DNA of 35,329 nt from Pseudopedobacter sp. (lineage in GTDB: Bacteria; Bacteroidota; Bacteroidia; Sphingobacteriales; Sphingobacteriaceae). The notes below the pieces were generated by a model, which made no database searches, was not told where the DNA came from, and was given only the letters and a program-made list of their open reading frames with translations. Both the position numbers and the translations under genes were made by a program. Positions 1 to 7,390 of the stretch are shown here, one piece after another; the first letter of the stretch is position 1; each line of letters opens with the position of its first letter. The stretch spans positions 1-35,329 of the forward strand of contig JACMOI010000025.1 in the NCBI GenBank assembly GCA_014378105.1. Reading direction: 5' to 3'.

Positions 1-26
1 TGTCTCGTCCTGAAAGAAGTTGACTA
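1..26 (+). repeat. Left terminal inverted repeat of the IS3 element
   Basis: It pairs with the complement of 1319-1344. Shared blocks are TGT, CGTCCT, AAA and GTTGACTA. The outermost TG/CA ends are typical of IS3-family elements. Confidence 0.8.
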
Positions 27-41
27 ATAAAACGTCAACAT

Positions 42-440
42 ATGAGTTATCAAGTAATTAAACAAAAAGGTAAAAGCTCGTCAAAAAAGTACAGCGAAGT
101 TTTTAGAAGAATGGTAGTTCAAGAGTTCGAGAGAGGACCTCTGAATAAAGACCAATTACAGGTCAAATACGGCATTGGCGGCAATACTCGAATATTTGAA
201 TGGTGTAAGAAGTATGGTAAATTGCACTATCCGAGTAAAGGAAGTATAGGTGCCCCCATGAAAGACCCTCAAAAACGAAGGATAAAAGATCTTGAGAAAG
301 AATTGGCGGATGCAAAGCTGAAGCTGTTGGCCTATGAAAAGCTGATTTCGATTGCAGAAAAGGAAGAAGGGATCAGTATCTTAAAAAAGGACGAAGCCAG
401 ACAATTACCGAGCTTGCCCAAACCTACCCGCGAAAAGTGA
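42..440 (+). CDS. IS3-family transposase OrfA (helix-turn-helix subunit)
   Basis: This 132-residue protein is the DNA-binding half of an IS3-type transposase. The N-terminal half (residues about 17-65, around the motif YSEVFRRMVVQEFE) has the helix-turn-helix layout that recognises the terminal inverted repeats. Residues about 78-110 are a Lys/Glu-rich leucine-zipper-like coiled coil (KRRIKDLEKELADAKLKLLAY) used for dimerisation. Alone it is expected to act as a regulator; fused by frameshifting to OrfB it gives the active transposase. The stop codon overlaps the nominal OrfB start by 4 bases. Length and layout are normal for the family, and no disruption is seen. Confidence 0.9.
   Translation: MSYQVIKQKGKSSSKKYSEVFRRMVVQEFERGPLNKDQLQVKYGIGGNTRIFEWCKKYGKLHYPSKGSIGAPMKDPQKRRIKDLEKELADAKLKLLAYEKLISIAEKEEGISILKKDEARQLPSLPKPTREK
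383..389 (+). promoter_or_regulatory. Programmed -1 ribosomal frameshift heptamer A AAA AAG
   Basis: In the orfA frame the codons read TTA AAA AAG, giving the classical slippery heptamer in the correct phase. After a -1 slip the frame continues open as GGA CGA AGC CAG ... straight into the orfB frame (389 and 437 share phase), adding about 16 residues before the nominal OrfB GTG. This is how IS3 elements make the OrfAB transposase. Confidence 0.8.
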
Positions 441-1288
441 GTATGTTTTGTGAGTTGTTTGGCTATTCAAAACAAGCTTATTACAAACAGTTTACACATC
501 AGACCAGGCGTAAAGAAAGTTATAGCCAGCTAAAAGCAGAAGTGTTACAAATCCGTCAACAGATGCCTCGGCTAGGGACACGTAAACTTCATTTTTTACT
601 ACAAAAGACTTGCCCTATAGGTAGAGATAGGTTTTTTGATTTATTACGTAAAGAAGGGCTATTGGTCTTAAAACGAAGAAAGTATACCGTTACCACAGAT
701 TCCAGGCACTGGATGAGGAAATATCCAAATCAGATTAAAAACTTGGTTTTAACCAGACCTGAACAGCTATGGGTGGCTGACATTACTTACATCGAGACAA
801 TGGAAGGCAATGCTTATTTACATTTAATTACGGATGCTTATTCCAAACAGGTAATGGGACACGAACTATGCTCAAACATGGAGGCCTCTTCTACACTAAA
901 AGCACTTGATATGGCTATTTGCAAGCGAAAGTATCTTGAGACTGATTTGATTCATCATTCGGACAGAGGGTTACAATATTGCAGCAAGCTTTATATTGAT
1001 CATCTGATTAACAATAACATACAAATCAGCATGACTGAGAGTGGGAGTCCTTATGATAATGCGGTGGCAGAACGAATGAACGGAATCCTAAAAGAAGAGT
1101 TTGGATTAGGTGAACAGATAAATAGCCTGGAAGAAGCTCAATATCTTGCTATGAATAGCATTGATGTTTATAATAGCTTACGTCCGCATTTAAGTTGCCA
1201 AATGCTAACACCTATCCGTATGCACAATCAACAAAAGATAAAAGTAAAAACCTACAAAAAAACCTCAAACATTTTTAAAGATGTTTGA
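437..1288 (+). CDS. IS3-family transposase OrfB (DDE integrase domain)
   Basis: This 283-residue frame is the catalytic half of the transposase, an rve-type RNase H-fold integrase. The N-terminal part contains the HTH_21-like segment (MPRLGTRKLHFLL). The DDE triad is visible: Asp in LWVADITYI, Asp in HHSDRGLQYC, and Glu in YDNAVAERMNGILKEEF. Residues after that match the usual C-terminal SLRPHLSCQMLTP block (canonical NxxRPHxxLxxxTP). The GTG at 437 overlaps the orfA stop, but the natural product is probably the OrfAB fusion from the slip at 383-389. The last codons run through a terminator hairpin. No frameshift or stop interrupts it, so this copy looks functional. Confidence 0.9.
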   Translation: MSMFCELFGYSKQAYYKQFTHQTRRKESYSQLKAEVLQIRQQMPRLGTRKLHFLLQKTCPIGRDRFFDLLRKEGLLVLKRRKYTVTTDSRHWMRKYPNQIKNLVLTRPEQLWVADITYIETMEGNAYLHLITDAYSKQVMGHELCSNMEASSTLKALDMAICKRKYLETDLIHHSDRGLQYCSKLYIDHLINNNIQISMTESGSPYDNAVAERMNGILKEEFGLGEQINSLEEAQYLAMNSIDVYNSLRPHLSCQMLTPIRMHNQQKIKVKTYKKTSNIFKDV

Positions 1289-1295
1289 GGTTTTT
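1261..1295 (+). terminator. Intrinsic terminator overlapping the end of orfB
   Basis: A perfect 12-bp stem, AACCTCAAACAT (1261-1272) with ATGTTTGAGGTT (1281-1292), has an 8-base loop and is followed by more T residues. A run of A precedes the stem, so it could also stop transcription entering from the right. The orfB stop codon lies inside the 3' arm. Confidence 0.8.
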
Positions 1296-1318
1296 ACGCC
1301 ATATTAGTATTCACAAAC

Positions 1319-1344
1319 TAGTCAACCTATTTTAGGACGTTACA
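1319..1344 (-). repeat. Right terminal inverted repeat of the IS3 element
   Basis: Read on the minus strand it begins TGTAACGTCCT and ends GTTGACTA, matching the left end with about five mismatches. It sets the right boundary of the element at 1344. Confidence 0.8.
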
Positions 1345-1486
1345 TTAGCCCTAATTATTGTAATCTTCATGAAAAATTGTTAATAACTAAAACAATTGAT
1401 AATCAGTATCAAGATCATAAAAATTAAAATCATATTTGCATTTATCCACAAATTAGAAGTAATTTGAACTTCAATTAAAATTTAAT

Positions 1487-2452
1487 ATGGCTAAAGAAGT
1501 AAATATACCTCGGTTAGATTTAAACGATTATTTAAGTGGTTCTTCTGAAAAAAAGAAAGCATTTTCAGATACCATTGGGAGTGCCTTTAACGAAACTGGT
1601 TTTGTCACTATCACCAATCATGGTTTAGATAAAGCGTTGATTGAGAAATTATATCAGCAGGTTCAAAACTTTTTCACTTTGCCAGAAGAAAAGAAGTTGA
1701 AATATGAAAAAGTAGAATTGGCTGGTCAGCGTGGTTATACTTCAAAAGGTCGCGAAAAAGCGAAAGATGCTAAAACTCCAGATTTGAAAGAATTTTGGCA
1801 AACTGGTCAGTATGTAGAAGATGGGGATTCTATCAAAGTCGAATATCCTGATAATGTTATCGTAGATGAATATCCAGCTTTTAACGAAGTGACCAAAGAA
1901 GTTTATCAGAAATTAGAAAATGCAGGGAAGCATATTTTAAATGCAATTTCAGTTTATTTAGGACTTCCAGAACATTATTTCGAAGATAAAGTACATAACG
2001 GAAACTCGATTTTAAGAGGGATTCATTATTTTCCAATAGAAAATCCAGATGACTTACCTGCCGATGCGGTAAGGGCAGGAGCACATGAAGATATCAATCT
2101 GATTACGCTTTTAATTGGCGCCAGTGCAGATGGATTGGAAGTGTTGACACGTGATAACGAATGGTTTGCTATTAAGGCTCAGGGTGAGGATATCGTGGTA
2201 AACGTGGGCGATATGTTGCAGCGTTTAACCAATAATAAACTGAGATCAACAACTCATCGTGTGGTAAACCCACCAAGGGAGTTGATGAAGAATTCGCGTT
2301 ACTCGGTTCCGTTTTTCTTGCATCCAAAATCAAATATGGATTTAAGCTGCCTAGATTTATGTATCGATGCAAATCATCCCAAAGATTACAATGATATCAC
2401 CGCAGGTGAATATTTGGACGAGCGTTTACGTGAAATCGGTTTAAAGAAATAA
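1487..2452 (+). CDS. Isopenicillin-N-synthase-like 2-oxoglutarate/Fe(II) oxygenase
   Basis: This 321-residue protein has the two-domain layout of the IPNS/flavonol-synthase-like superfamily. The N-terminal DIOX_N region spans about residues 6-130 (NIPRLDLNDYL, GFVTITNHGLD). The C-terminal 2OG-FeII oxygenase domain spans about 170-290. The iron ligands are visible as H200 and D202 in AHEDINLITLL and H257 in TTHRVVNPP; R271 and S273 (RYSVPFF) are the usual 2-oxoglutarate carboxylate anchor. All catalytic residues are present, so it should be active, but the substrate cannot be read from the sequence; similarity to IPNS does not imply beta-lactam synthesis. It is monocistronic, downstream of an insertion sequence and convergent with argH across a shared terminator. 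Confidence 0.85.
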   Translation: MAKEVNIPRLDLNDYLSGSSEKKKAFSDTIGSAFNETGFVTITNHGLDKALIEKLYQQVQNFFTLPEEKKLKYEKVELAGQRGYTSKGREKAKDAKTPDLKEFWQTGQYVEDGDSIKVEYPDNVIVDEYPAFNEVTKEVYQKLENAGKHILNAISVYLGLPEHYFEDKVHNGNSILRGIHYFPIENPDDLPADAVRAGAHEDINLITLLIGASADGLEVLTRDNEWFAIKAQGEDIVVNVGDMLQRLTNNKLRSTTHRVVNPPRELMKNSRYSVPFFLHPKSNMDLSCLDLCIDANHPKDYNDITAGEYLDERLREIGLKK

Positions 2453-2472
2453 TTCTCAGTATTTAGAGAATA

Positions 2473-2505
2473 GGAAAGAAGGTGCCCGAGAGGGTACCTT
2501 TCTTT
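2473..2505. terminator. Bidirectional terminator between the oxygenase gene and argH
   Basis: The stem GGTGCCC (2481-2487) pairs with GGGTACC (2492-2498) around the loop GAGA, with one G-T pair. Flanking AAAGAA and TTTCTTT extend the stem and supply a U-rich tail on either strand. It lies in the 56-base gap between two convergent genes. Confidence 0.75.
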
Positions 2506-2508
2506 GGT

Positions 2509-3840
2509 TTAAGAAATCAAATCATTTATCGCTTTCTCAATCTTCTCAAACTTAAACTCCGCAATCAAATCCTTCATCATTGCTTTCACTTCAGGTAAAT
2601 TCAAATTACCAATACTTCCTTCGTGAGTATGATTGATTTCATATTTTCCACCAAAGTTTCCTGCTTCAATATCCAAGCCTACTTTTTGATAAGCTTCTCT
2701 GAAAGGCGTTCCGGCTAAAACCAGTTTATTTACTTCTTCCACAGAAAAAAGATATTGGTATTTTGGGTCGTCCAGAATGTTGTCCTTGATTTTGATGTTT
2801 TTCAACATGAATTTAGTTATATCTAAACATGCCATTAAACTCTGGAAAGCAGGAAAAAGTGTTTCTTTCTGCAATTGCATATCGCGGTGATACCCGCTTG
2901 GCAAATTGGTCGTCAACATCATAATCTGATTGGGCAAAGCCTGTAATTGGTTGGTCCGTCCACGAATCAATTCCCAAACATCGGGATTCTTTTTGTGTGG
3001 CATGATACTGCTTCCAGTGGTGAGTTCATCAGGGAAAGAAATGAATCCAAAATTTTGATTCATAAATAAACAGGCATCCATCGCCATTTTATTTAATGTC
3101 GCCGCAATAGACGACATTGCCTGAGATAGGATTCTTTCTGTTTTTCCGCGACCCATTTGTGCATAAACCACATTATAATTCAGGTGATCAAAACCTAACA
3201 ATTGAGTAGTCATGGTCCTGTTCAAAGGAAAGGAAGAACCGTAACCTGCAGCAGAACCTAAAGGGTTTTTATTACAGATTTTATAGCTCGCCAACAGCAG
3301 TTCTAAATCGTCGATCAAGCTTTCAGCATAAGCACCAAACCACAAACCGAAAGAAGAAGGCATGGCGATTTGTAAATGCGTATAACCCGGCATCAGCTTT
3401 TCTTTATGCGTTGCAGCTAATTGAATCAAGAGTTCAAAAAGTTCCTTGACAGAGCCTACCATTTCTTGAATTTGGCTTCTGAAAAATAGTTTTAAATCCA
3501 CCAAAACCTGATCATTTCGGGAACGACCACTATGGATTTTCTTTCCGGCTTCGCCGATTCTTTGCGTCAACAGCATCTCTACTTGTGAGTGCACATCTTC
3601 TACACCTTCATCAATAGTGAATTTGCCATCTGCAATTTCTTTATAGATATTTTTCAACTCCTGCTGAACTGTGGCTAAATCTTCGTCAGGCAATAAACCA
3701 ATACTGTTAAGCATTTTGGTATGAGCTAAAGAACCTAAAACATCAAAAGACGCTAAAAACAGATCCATTTCACGGTCTTGCCCAACAGTGAATTGCTCTA
3801 CTAAATTATTGGTTGATGTTTCTTTTTGCCAAAGTTTCAT
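2509..3840 (-). CDS. argH: Argininosuccinate lyase
   Basis: It catalyses the last step of arginine synthesis, splitting argininosuccinate into arginine and fumarate in the cytoplasm. The 443-residue protein belongs to the fumarase/aspartase superfamily and is close to the usual length of about 450-460. The signature loop is TTGSSIMPHKKNPDVWELIR (consensus GSxxMxxKxNP), which holds the catalytic serine. HSGRSRNDQV near residues 102-111 and the YTHLQ/MPSSFGLW segment also match the family. It ends the arginine operon but is separated from argE by an inserted fic gene and two repeat arrays. A TAnnTTTG box at 3869-3876 suggests it has a promoter of its own. Start ATG at 3840. Confidence 0.95.
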   Translation of the reverse strand: MKLWQKETSTNNLVEQFTVGQDREMDLFLASFDVLGSLAHTKMLNSIGLLPDEDLATVQQELKNIYKEIADGKFTIDEGVEDVHSQVEMLLTQRIGEAGKKIHSGRSRNDQVLVDLKLFFRSQIQEMVGSVKELFELLIQLAATHKEKLMPGYTHLQIAMPSSFGLWFGAYAESLIDDLELLLASYKICNKNPLGSAAGYGSSFPLNRTMTTQLLGFDHLNYNVVYAQMGRGKTERILSQAMSSIAATLNKMAMDACLFMNQNFGFISFPDELTTGSSIMPHKKNPDVWELIRGRTNQLQALPNQIMMLTTNLPSGYHRDMQLQKETLFPAFQSLMACLDITKFMLKNIKIKDNILDDPKYQYLFSVEEVNKLVLAGTPFREAYQKVGLDIEAGNFGGKYEINHTHEGSIGNLNLPEVKAMMKDLIAEFKFEKIEKAINDLIS

Positions 3841-3868
3841 GTTATGATTTTAAACGCTAAGCGTGTTC

Positions 3869-3876
3869 CAAATTTA
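3869..3876 (-). promoter_or_regulatory. Candidate -7 promoter box for argH
   Basis: On the minus strand this reads TAAATTTG, a perfect match to the Bacteroidota -7 consensus TAnnTTTG, 29 bases before the argH ATG. The -33 region is not a clear TTTG. The left TGTCGA array begins 27 bp upstream of this box. Confidence 0.45.
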
Positions 3877-3903
3877 CAATTGTTAATTTTTAACCTTAAA
3901 TCT

Positions 3904-3996
3904 TATATGTCGATTCAATCGGCATATAAAATTAACATGTCGAAATAATTAAAAATAATCGACACGTTTTGATAACACGTCGAATCAATCGACATG
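3904..3996. repeat. TGTCGA palindrome array, left copy (between argH and fic)
   Basis: This is a 93-bp copy of a sequence found again at 5117-5209 in the same orientation, without indels and about 82% identical. It holds three inverted-repeat sites: ATGTCGATTCAATCGGCAT (3907-3925), a wider pair TGTCGA/TCGACA (3938-3943 and 3959-3964), and ACGTCGAATCAATCGACAT (3977-3995). Matching positions are better kept in the TGTCGA half-sites than between them, which suggests protein binding. Confidence 0.85.
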
Positions 3997-4008
3997 AGAT
4001 TCTCACTC

Positions 4009-5103
4009 TTATTTTGATAAAATAGCCATTAATCCTTTATTGATATAATAGGTTTCTTTACCAATTTTAGTAGATTCCAATACACCTGCTTTCTCTAATT
4101 TTTTTAAATAATCAGAAGCAGTCTGCCTTTTTGCAATATTATTTTCTTCCAATATTTTTATTTTGATATACGGATAACTATACAATAAATCACACAACTC
4201 GCGAGAATAGGATGCTTTTAATGCTTTCTCAATCTTCTCTTCAGAATTGGTTTTCAATTGCAGAATAGCATTTATTTTTTGGAGTGTTAAAGCAGCAGTT
4301 TCGCCAACTCCTTTTACAATAAACTTCACCCAATCTACCCAAATCCCTTTTTCTGTTACTTCTCTTAACAAGCGATAATAATCTGCCTTGTTTTGTATGA
4401 TGTAGTAACTGAGGTATAAAACGGGTAAGCCAATTAAGTTCTGATTAATAAGATACAATACATTCAAAATTCTTCCTGTTCTTCCGTTCCCATCTGAGAA
4501 AGGATGAATAGCTTCAAATTGATAGTGAATGAGTGCCATTTTGATGAGACCATCCAGATTGGAAAACTCATTATCATTCATAAAATGCTCCAGTTCTTTT
4601 AATTTCTCTCTGATGATAGTATCACCTTCTGGAGGTGTATAAACTATTAGTTGATTTGTTGGGTTTGCAAGTTTTGTTCCGGGAGTGTTTCTGATATTCT
4701 CATCTGTATTTCTCAAACGTTGCATTACACCTACTAATAAATTAGTAGTGATAATACCTGTTTTTTGCATTTCTTGTAATCCCCAATACATTGCTTCACG
4801 ATATTGGATTACTTCTTTAGCAGCTGCATTTTTAATACTGTCAGAAAACCGTAGGGTTTCCTTGTACAATTCGTCTTGTGTGGTAACAATATTTTCTATC
4901 GCACTTGATTCTTTACTTTCCTGTAATACAATGGTGTTTAACAGTAAGTTGGGATTAGGTAAGGTTTGGCAATAACCTTTTAGTTCAGCTAATAATTTAT
5001 TCGCTTCAATGGATATTTTTAATATTTCCACGCTTTCCAGATTTGCCTTTGGAGGTAAATTTGGTAAAGAATTATAAGGTTTGTTCCTGTCAAAACTCTT
5101 CAT
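4009..5103 (-). CDS. Class II Fic-domain AMPylase with C-terminal winged helix
   Basis: This 364-residue protein is a Fic/DOC-family nucleotidyltransferase, expected to transfer AMP from ATP to target hydroxyls. The catalytic loop HPFSDGNGRTGR lies at residues 200-211 and matches HPFx[D/E]GNGRxxR fully, so it should be active. The N-terminal inhibitory helix carries SSAIEN at 66-71, matching (S/T)xxxE(G/N), and puts it in class II (autoinhibited by Glu70). Residues about 295-364 look like a winged helix-turn-helix (AKRQTASDYLKKLEKAGVL), common in this subgroup. It sits alone between argE and argH and is flanked on both sides by TGTCGA repeat arrays. The target cannot be inferred. No antitoxin-like small ORF is present. 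Confidence 0.88.
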   Translation of the reverse strand: MKSFDRNKPYNSLPNLPPKANLESVEILKISIEANKLLAELKGYCQTLPNPNLLLNTIVLQESKESSAIENIVTTQDELYKETLRFSDSIKNAAAKEVIQYREAMYWGLQEMQKTGIITTNLLVGVMQRLRNTDENIRNTPGTKLANPTNQLIVYTPPEGDTIIREKLKELEHFMNDNEFSNLDGLIKMALIHYQFEAIHPFSDGNGRTGRILNVLYLINQNLIGLPVLYLSYYIIQNKADYYRLLREVTEKGIWVDWVKFIVKGVGETAALTLQKINAILQLKTNSEEKIEKALKASYSRELCDLLYSYPYIKIKILEENNIAKRQTASDYLKKLEKAGVLESTKIGKETYYINKGLMAILSK

Positions 5104-5116
5104 TTTCTTTGATTTT

Positions 5117-5209
5117 TATATGTCGATTTAATCGACATGAAAAATTAACGTGTCGAAAATAATGAAAAAAATCGACATGTTATTATAATAGGTCGATTCA
5201 ATCGACATA
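5117..5209. repeat. TGTCGA palindrome array, right copy (upstream of fic)
   Basis: This is the direct-repeat partner of 3904-3996. It contains a perfect 19-bp palindrome ATGTCGATTTAATCGACAT (5120-5138), a wide pair TGTCGA/TCGACA (5151-5156 and 5172-5177), and AGGTCGATTCAATCGACAT (5190-5208). The spacings (70 bp between outer sites, 21 bp between the wide half-sites) are the same as in the left copy. The first palindrome lies 16 bp upstream of the fic ATG, where an operator would be placed. Confidence 0.85.
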
Positions 5210-5305
5210 AGAAATTATCAGGGATATGAATCTTAGATTTATGTTTTTTTATAAAAGAAATCATTTTATATCATTTCAGGTCAATCTAAAATCGTCCTTC
5301 CTAAA

Positions 5306-6370
5306 TCAAAATAAAATCTTTTTCAACATCGTCTCATATCCCTCAATTCCTTCTTCAATCTCTTTCAAATAAATAAATTCATCCGCTGTATGCGACCTTG
5401 CCGAATCCCCTGGGCCGCATTTTAGTGATGGAATATCTAAGAGCGCTTGATCTGAAGTAGTGGGCGATCCGTAAGTATTTCTTTCTAAAGCTTTTCCAGC
5501 TTGTACAATGGGGTGCTCTTTTGGAATAGATGAAGACTTCAACCTTACAGAACGCGGAATTACCTCACAATCCACAGAAGAACGAATAATTTTTAAAACA
5601 TCCTCATTATTGTAAGCATCAGTTACACGGACATCCACTGTAAAAGTACAGTTATCAGGAACTACATTGTGTAAACTTCCTGCATTGATCATAGTCACAG
5701 TCATTTTTACCGGACCCAAAGAATCTGAAACTTTAGTGAACTGATAATTCTGGAACCACTCGATATCTTTTAATGCTTTATATATGGCGTTTTCGCCTTC
5801 ATTTCTGGCAGCATGACCAGATTTTCCTTTTACGTGACAATCCAACACTAACAGACCTTTTTCTGCGATGGCCAAATCCATTAAGGTAGGTTCACCAATA
5901 ATGGCGAAATCTAATTTGCCTAACTCAGGGATAATAGATTCTAAACCACCTTTGCCAGAATTTTCTTCTTCAGCAGTAGTGGCTATTACGATATTGTATT
6001 TTAAATTCTCCTGATTGTAAAAGTGTAGGAAGGTGGCTATCAAAGAAACCAAACAGCCTCCAGCATCATTGCTTCCCAAGCCAAATAACTTTCCATCAAC
6101 TTCATCTGGAGAAAAAGGATTACGAGTATAGCTTTTATTAGGCTTCACCGTATCGTGATGAGAATTCAATAAAATAGTTTTTTTCTTTATGTCAAAATGT
6201 TTGTTGTAAGCCCAAATATTGAACCCTTTGGTATAGAAGTCAACTCCGTTTTGGGTGAAGAAATCTGAAAGAATAGCAAAAGTCCCATCTTCTTCTTTAC
6301 TAAAAGAAGGTGTTGCAATTAGTTTTTTCAATAATTCAACTGCATTTTGATATAGGTTTTTATCAATCAT
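5306..6370 (-). CDS. argE: N-acyl-ornithine deacylase (M20 peptidase family)
   Basis: This 354-residue M20/ArgE-DapE family metal hydrolase removes the acyl group from the arginine pathway intermediate. Metal-binding motifs are visible: NSHHDTVKP, LGSNDAGGCLVSL, and TTAEEENSGKGGLESI with the catalytic Glu pair. The dimerisation domain lies around VKGKSGHAARNEGENA, and TTSDQALL supplies later ligands. Because argF' in this operon looks succinyl-specific, the substrate is probably N-succinyl-citrulline or succinyl-ornithine rather than the acetyl compound; this is inference. It lies 33 bp downstream of proC. In an uninterrupted ancestral operon argH would follow, but fic intervenes. Confidence 0.85.
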   Translation of the reverse strand: MIDKNLYQNAVELLKKLIATPSFSKEEDGTFAILSDFFTQNGVDFYTKGFNIWAYNKHFDIKKKTILLNSHHDTVKPNKSYTRNPFSPDEVDGKLFGLGSNDAGGCLVSLIATFLHFYNQENLKYNIVIATTAEEENSGKGGLESIIPELGKLDFAIIGEPTLMDLAIAEKGLLVLDCHVKGKSGHAARNEGENAIYKALKDIEWFQNYQFTKVSDSLGPVKMTVTMINAGSLHNVVPDNCTFTVDVRVTDAYNNEDVLKIIRSSVDCEVIPRSVRLKSSSIPKEHPIVQAGKALERNTYGSPTTSDQALLDIPSLKCGPGDSARSHTADEFIYLKEIEEGIEGYETMLKKILF

Positions 6371-6403
6371 TTTAGGTCCTTGATTCTTGTATCTTTCATG
6401 TTG

Positions 6404-7216
6404 CTACTCTTTAGTATATAATTCCCCTGCAATTTTTGCCGAAGTTTTAATCCCTTTAATCATGGCTGAGCTGAAACCATTGTGCTCCATTTCGTTTAAT
6501 CCGGCAATGGTGCAACCTTTTGGCGAGGTCACTTTATCAATCTCATGTTCTGGGTGTGATGCCAATTGCAATAATAAATCGGCAGCGCCTTTAGCTGTTT
6601 GTGCCGCCATCATCAAAGCATCTTTTGCATGGAAACCAACTTCTACACCGCCTTGTGAAGCCGCTCTAATCGAACGTAAGAAGAAAGCAATTCCACAGGC
6701 ACATAGAGCCGTTGCCGAAGTCATTAAATCTTCTTGAATTTGAATAGTCATTCCAACGGTGTCAAAAATATCCTTTACTATTTTAAGGCTTTCCGCCGAT
6801 GCATTATCGGTGGCAAAACAAGTCATAGATTGCTGAATGGCAATAGAAGTATTTGGCATCACCCGCACCACTTGTAAATCATCGTATAATTTTTCTCGGA
6901 TATTTTTACAAGTCACACCAGAAACCACTGAAGTAAATAATTGCATTTGCGGATTAATAGAAGATTTGATTTCATCCAACACCTTATTTACCTGTTGCGG
7001 TAAAACAGCTAGAACAATAATATCTGCATCTTTTACAGCAATAGCATTATCACTCGAAGTTTGGAAACCTTGAGTTGCATAATCGGCTAAACCGGTTAAA
7101 GTTCTTTTGGTTAAAGTAATTGATTTAGCAGGATATAAACCGCTTTTCACTAAGCCTTTGGCTAATGATAAACCAATATTTCCGCTTCCTATGATGGTTA
7201 TTTTCTTTGCTTCCAT
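6404..7216 (-). CDS. proC: Pyrroline-5-carboxylate reductase
   Basis: It makes L-proline from 1-pyrroline-5-carboxylate using NAD(P)H in the cytoplasm. The N-terminal Rossmann motif is ITIIGSGNIGLSLAKGL. The C-terminal dimerisation domain contains the family block around TSPKGCTIAGLNEMEHNG (usual TSPGGTTxxGL). Length is about 270 residues, as expected. The start was placed at the ATG at 7216 (MEAKKITII), which leaves the usual short N-terminus; an in-frame ATG at 7237 adds 7 residues and cannot be excluded. Its place inside the arginine operon between argB and argE links proline with ornithine metabolism. Confidence 0.9.
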   Translation of the reverse strand: MEAKKITIIGSGNIGLSLAKGLVKSGLYPAKSITLTKRTLTGLADYATQGFQTSSDNAIAVKDADIIVLAVLPQQVNKVLDEIKSSINPQMQLFTSVVSGVTCKNIREKLYDDLQVVRVMPNTSIAIQQSMTCFATDNASAESLKIVKDIFDTVGMTIQIQEDLMTSATALCACGIAFFLRSIRAASQGGVEVGFHAKDALMMAAQTAKGAADLLLQLASHPEHEIDKVTSPKGCTIAGLNEMEHNGFSSAMIKGIKTSAKIAGELYTKE

Positions 7217-7340
7217 TCTTTTTAGTTTGTTATGCATTAGTTTTTAGAACTTTCAAGACTAACACTTTATTTATTTTTGGTGTTTTAACAGACCATGAAT
7301 TAACTTCAATTCTTTCAAAACCCAATCCAGCTCTTTGATC

Positions 7341-7390
7341 TTCGTGTCCTCTGTGTTAAAAAAACAAATTTAGCTCTGTTAACTCTGTGG
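7341..7390 (-). repeat. CACAGAG-type dispersed repeat after argB
   Basis: Directly after the argB stop codon the minus strand reads CCACAGAGTTAACAGAG, then a T-rich stretch, then AACACAGAGGACACGAAG. Degenerate CACAGAG motifs like these recur in intergenic DNA of many Bacteroidota genomes, often next to GxxExxY-type genes. Only one copy lies in the window, so the repeat status rests on recognition. Confidence 0.5.

Larger units (their letters stand above)
1..1344 (+). mobile_element. Complete IS3-family insertion sequence (IS150-like group)
   Basis: The element is bounded by imperfect 26-bp terminal inverted repeats: bases 1-26 (beginning TGTCTCGTCCTGAAAG) and the complement of 1319-1344 (beginning TGTAACGTCCTAAAAT), with about 21 of 26 matching. 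Between them lie two overlapping frames, orfA and orfB, in the usual IS3 arrangement with a -1 frameshift site. The copy appears intact and potentially active because both frames are open and the DDE residues are present. Its left end coincides with the first base of the window, so the left target duplication cannot be seen; the bases after the right end are TTAG. The group assignment is from general resemblance and is less certain than the family. Confidence 0.9.

Noticed and set aside
1431-1438. CATATTTG as a -7 promoter box for the oxygenase gene
   Set aside because: The first base of TAnnTTTG is missing and no -33 box lies at a suitable distance.
1487-2452. Beta-lactam biosynthesis gene
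   Set aside because: Similarity to isopenicillin N synthase covers the whole oxygenase superfamily, and no ACV synthetase or other pathway gene is present.
3904-5209. CRISPR array or classical toxin-antitoxin pair around fic
   Set aside because: There are only two long repeat copies with a gene between, so no CRISPR. No small antitoxin ORF precedes fic, and the inhibitory motif lies within the Fic protein itself.
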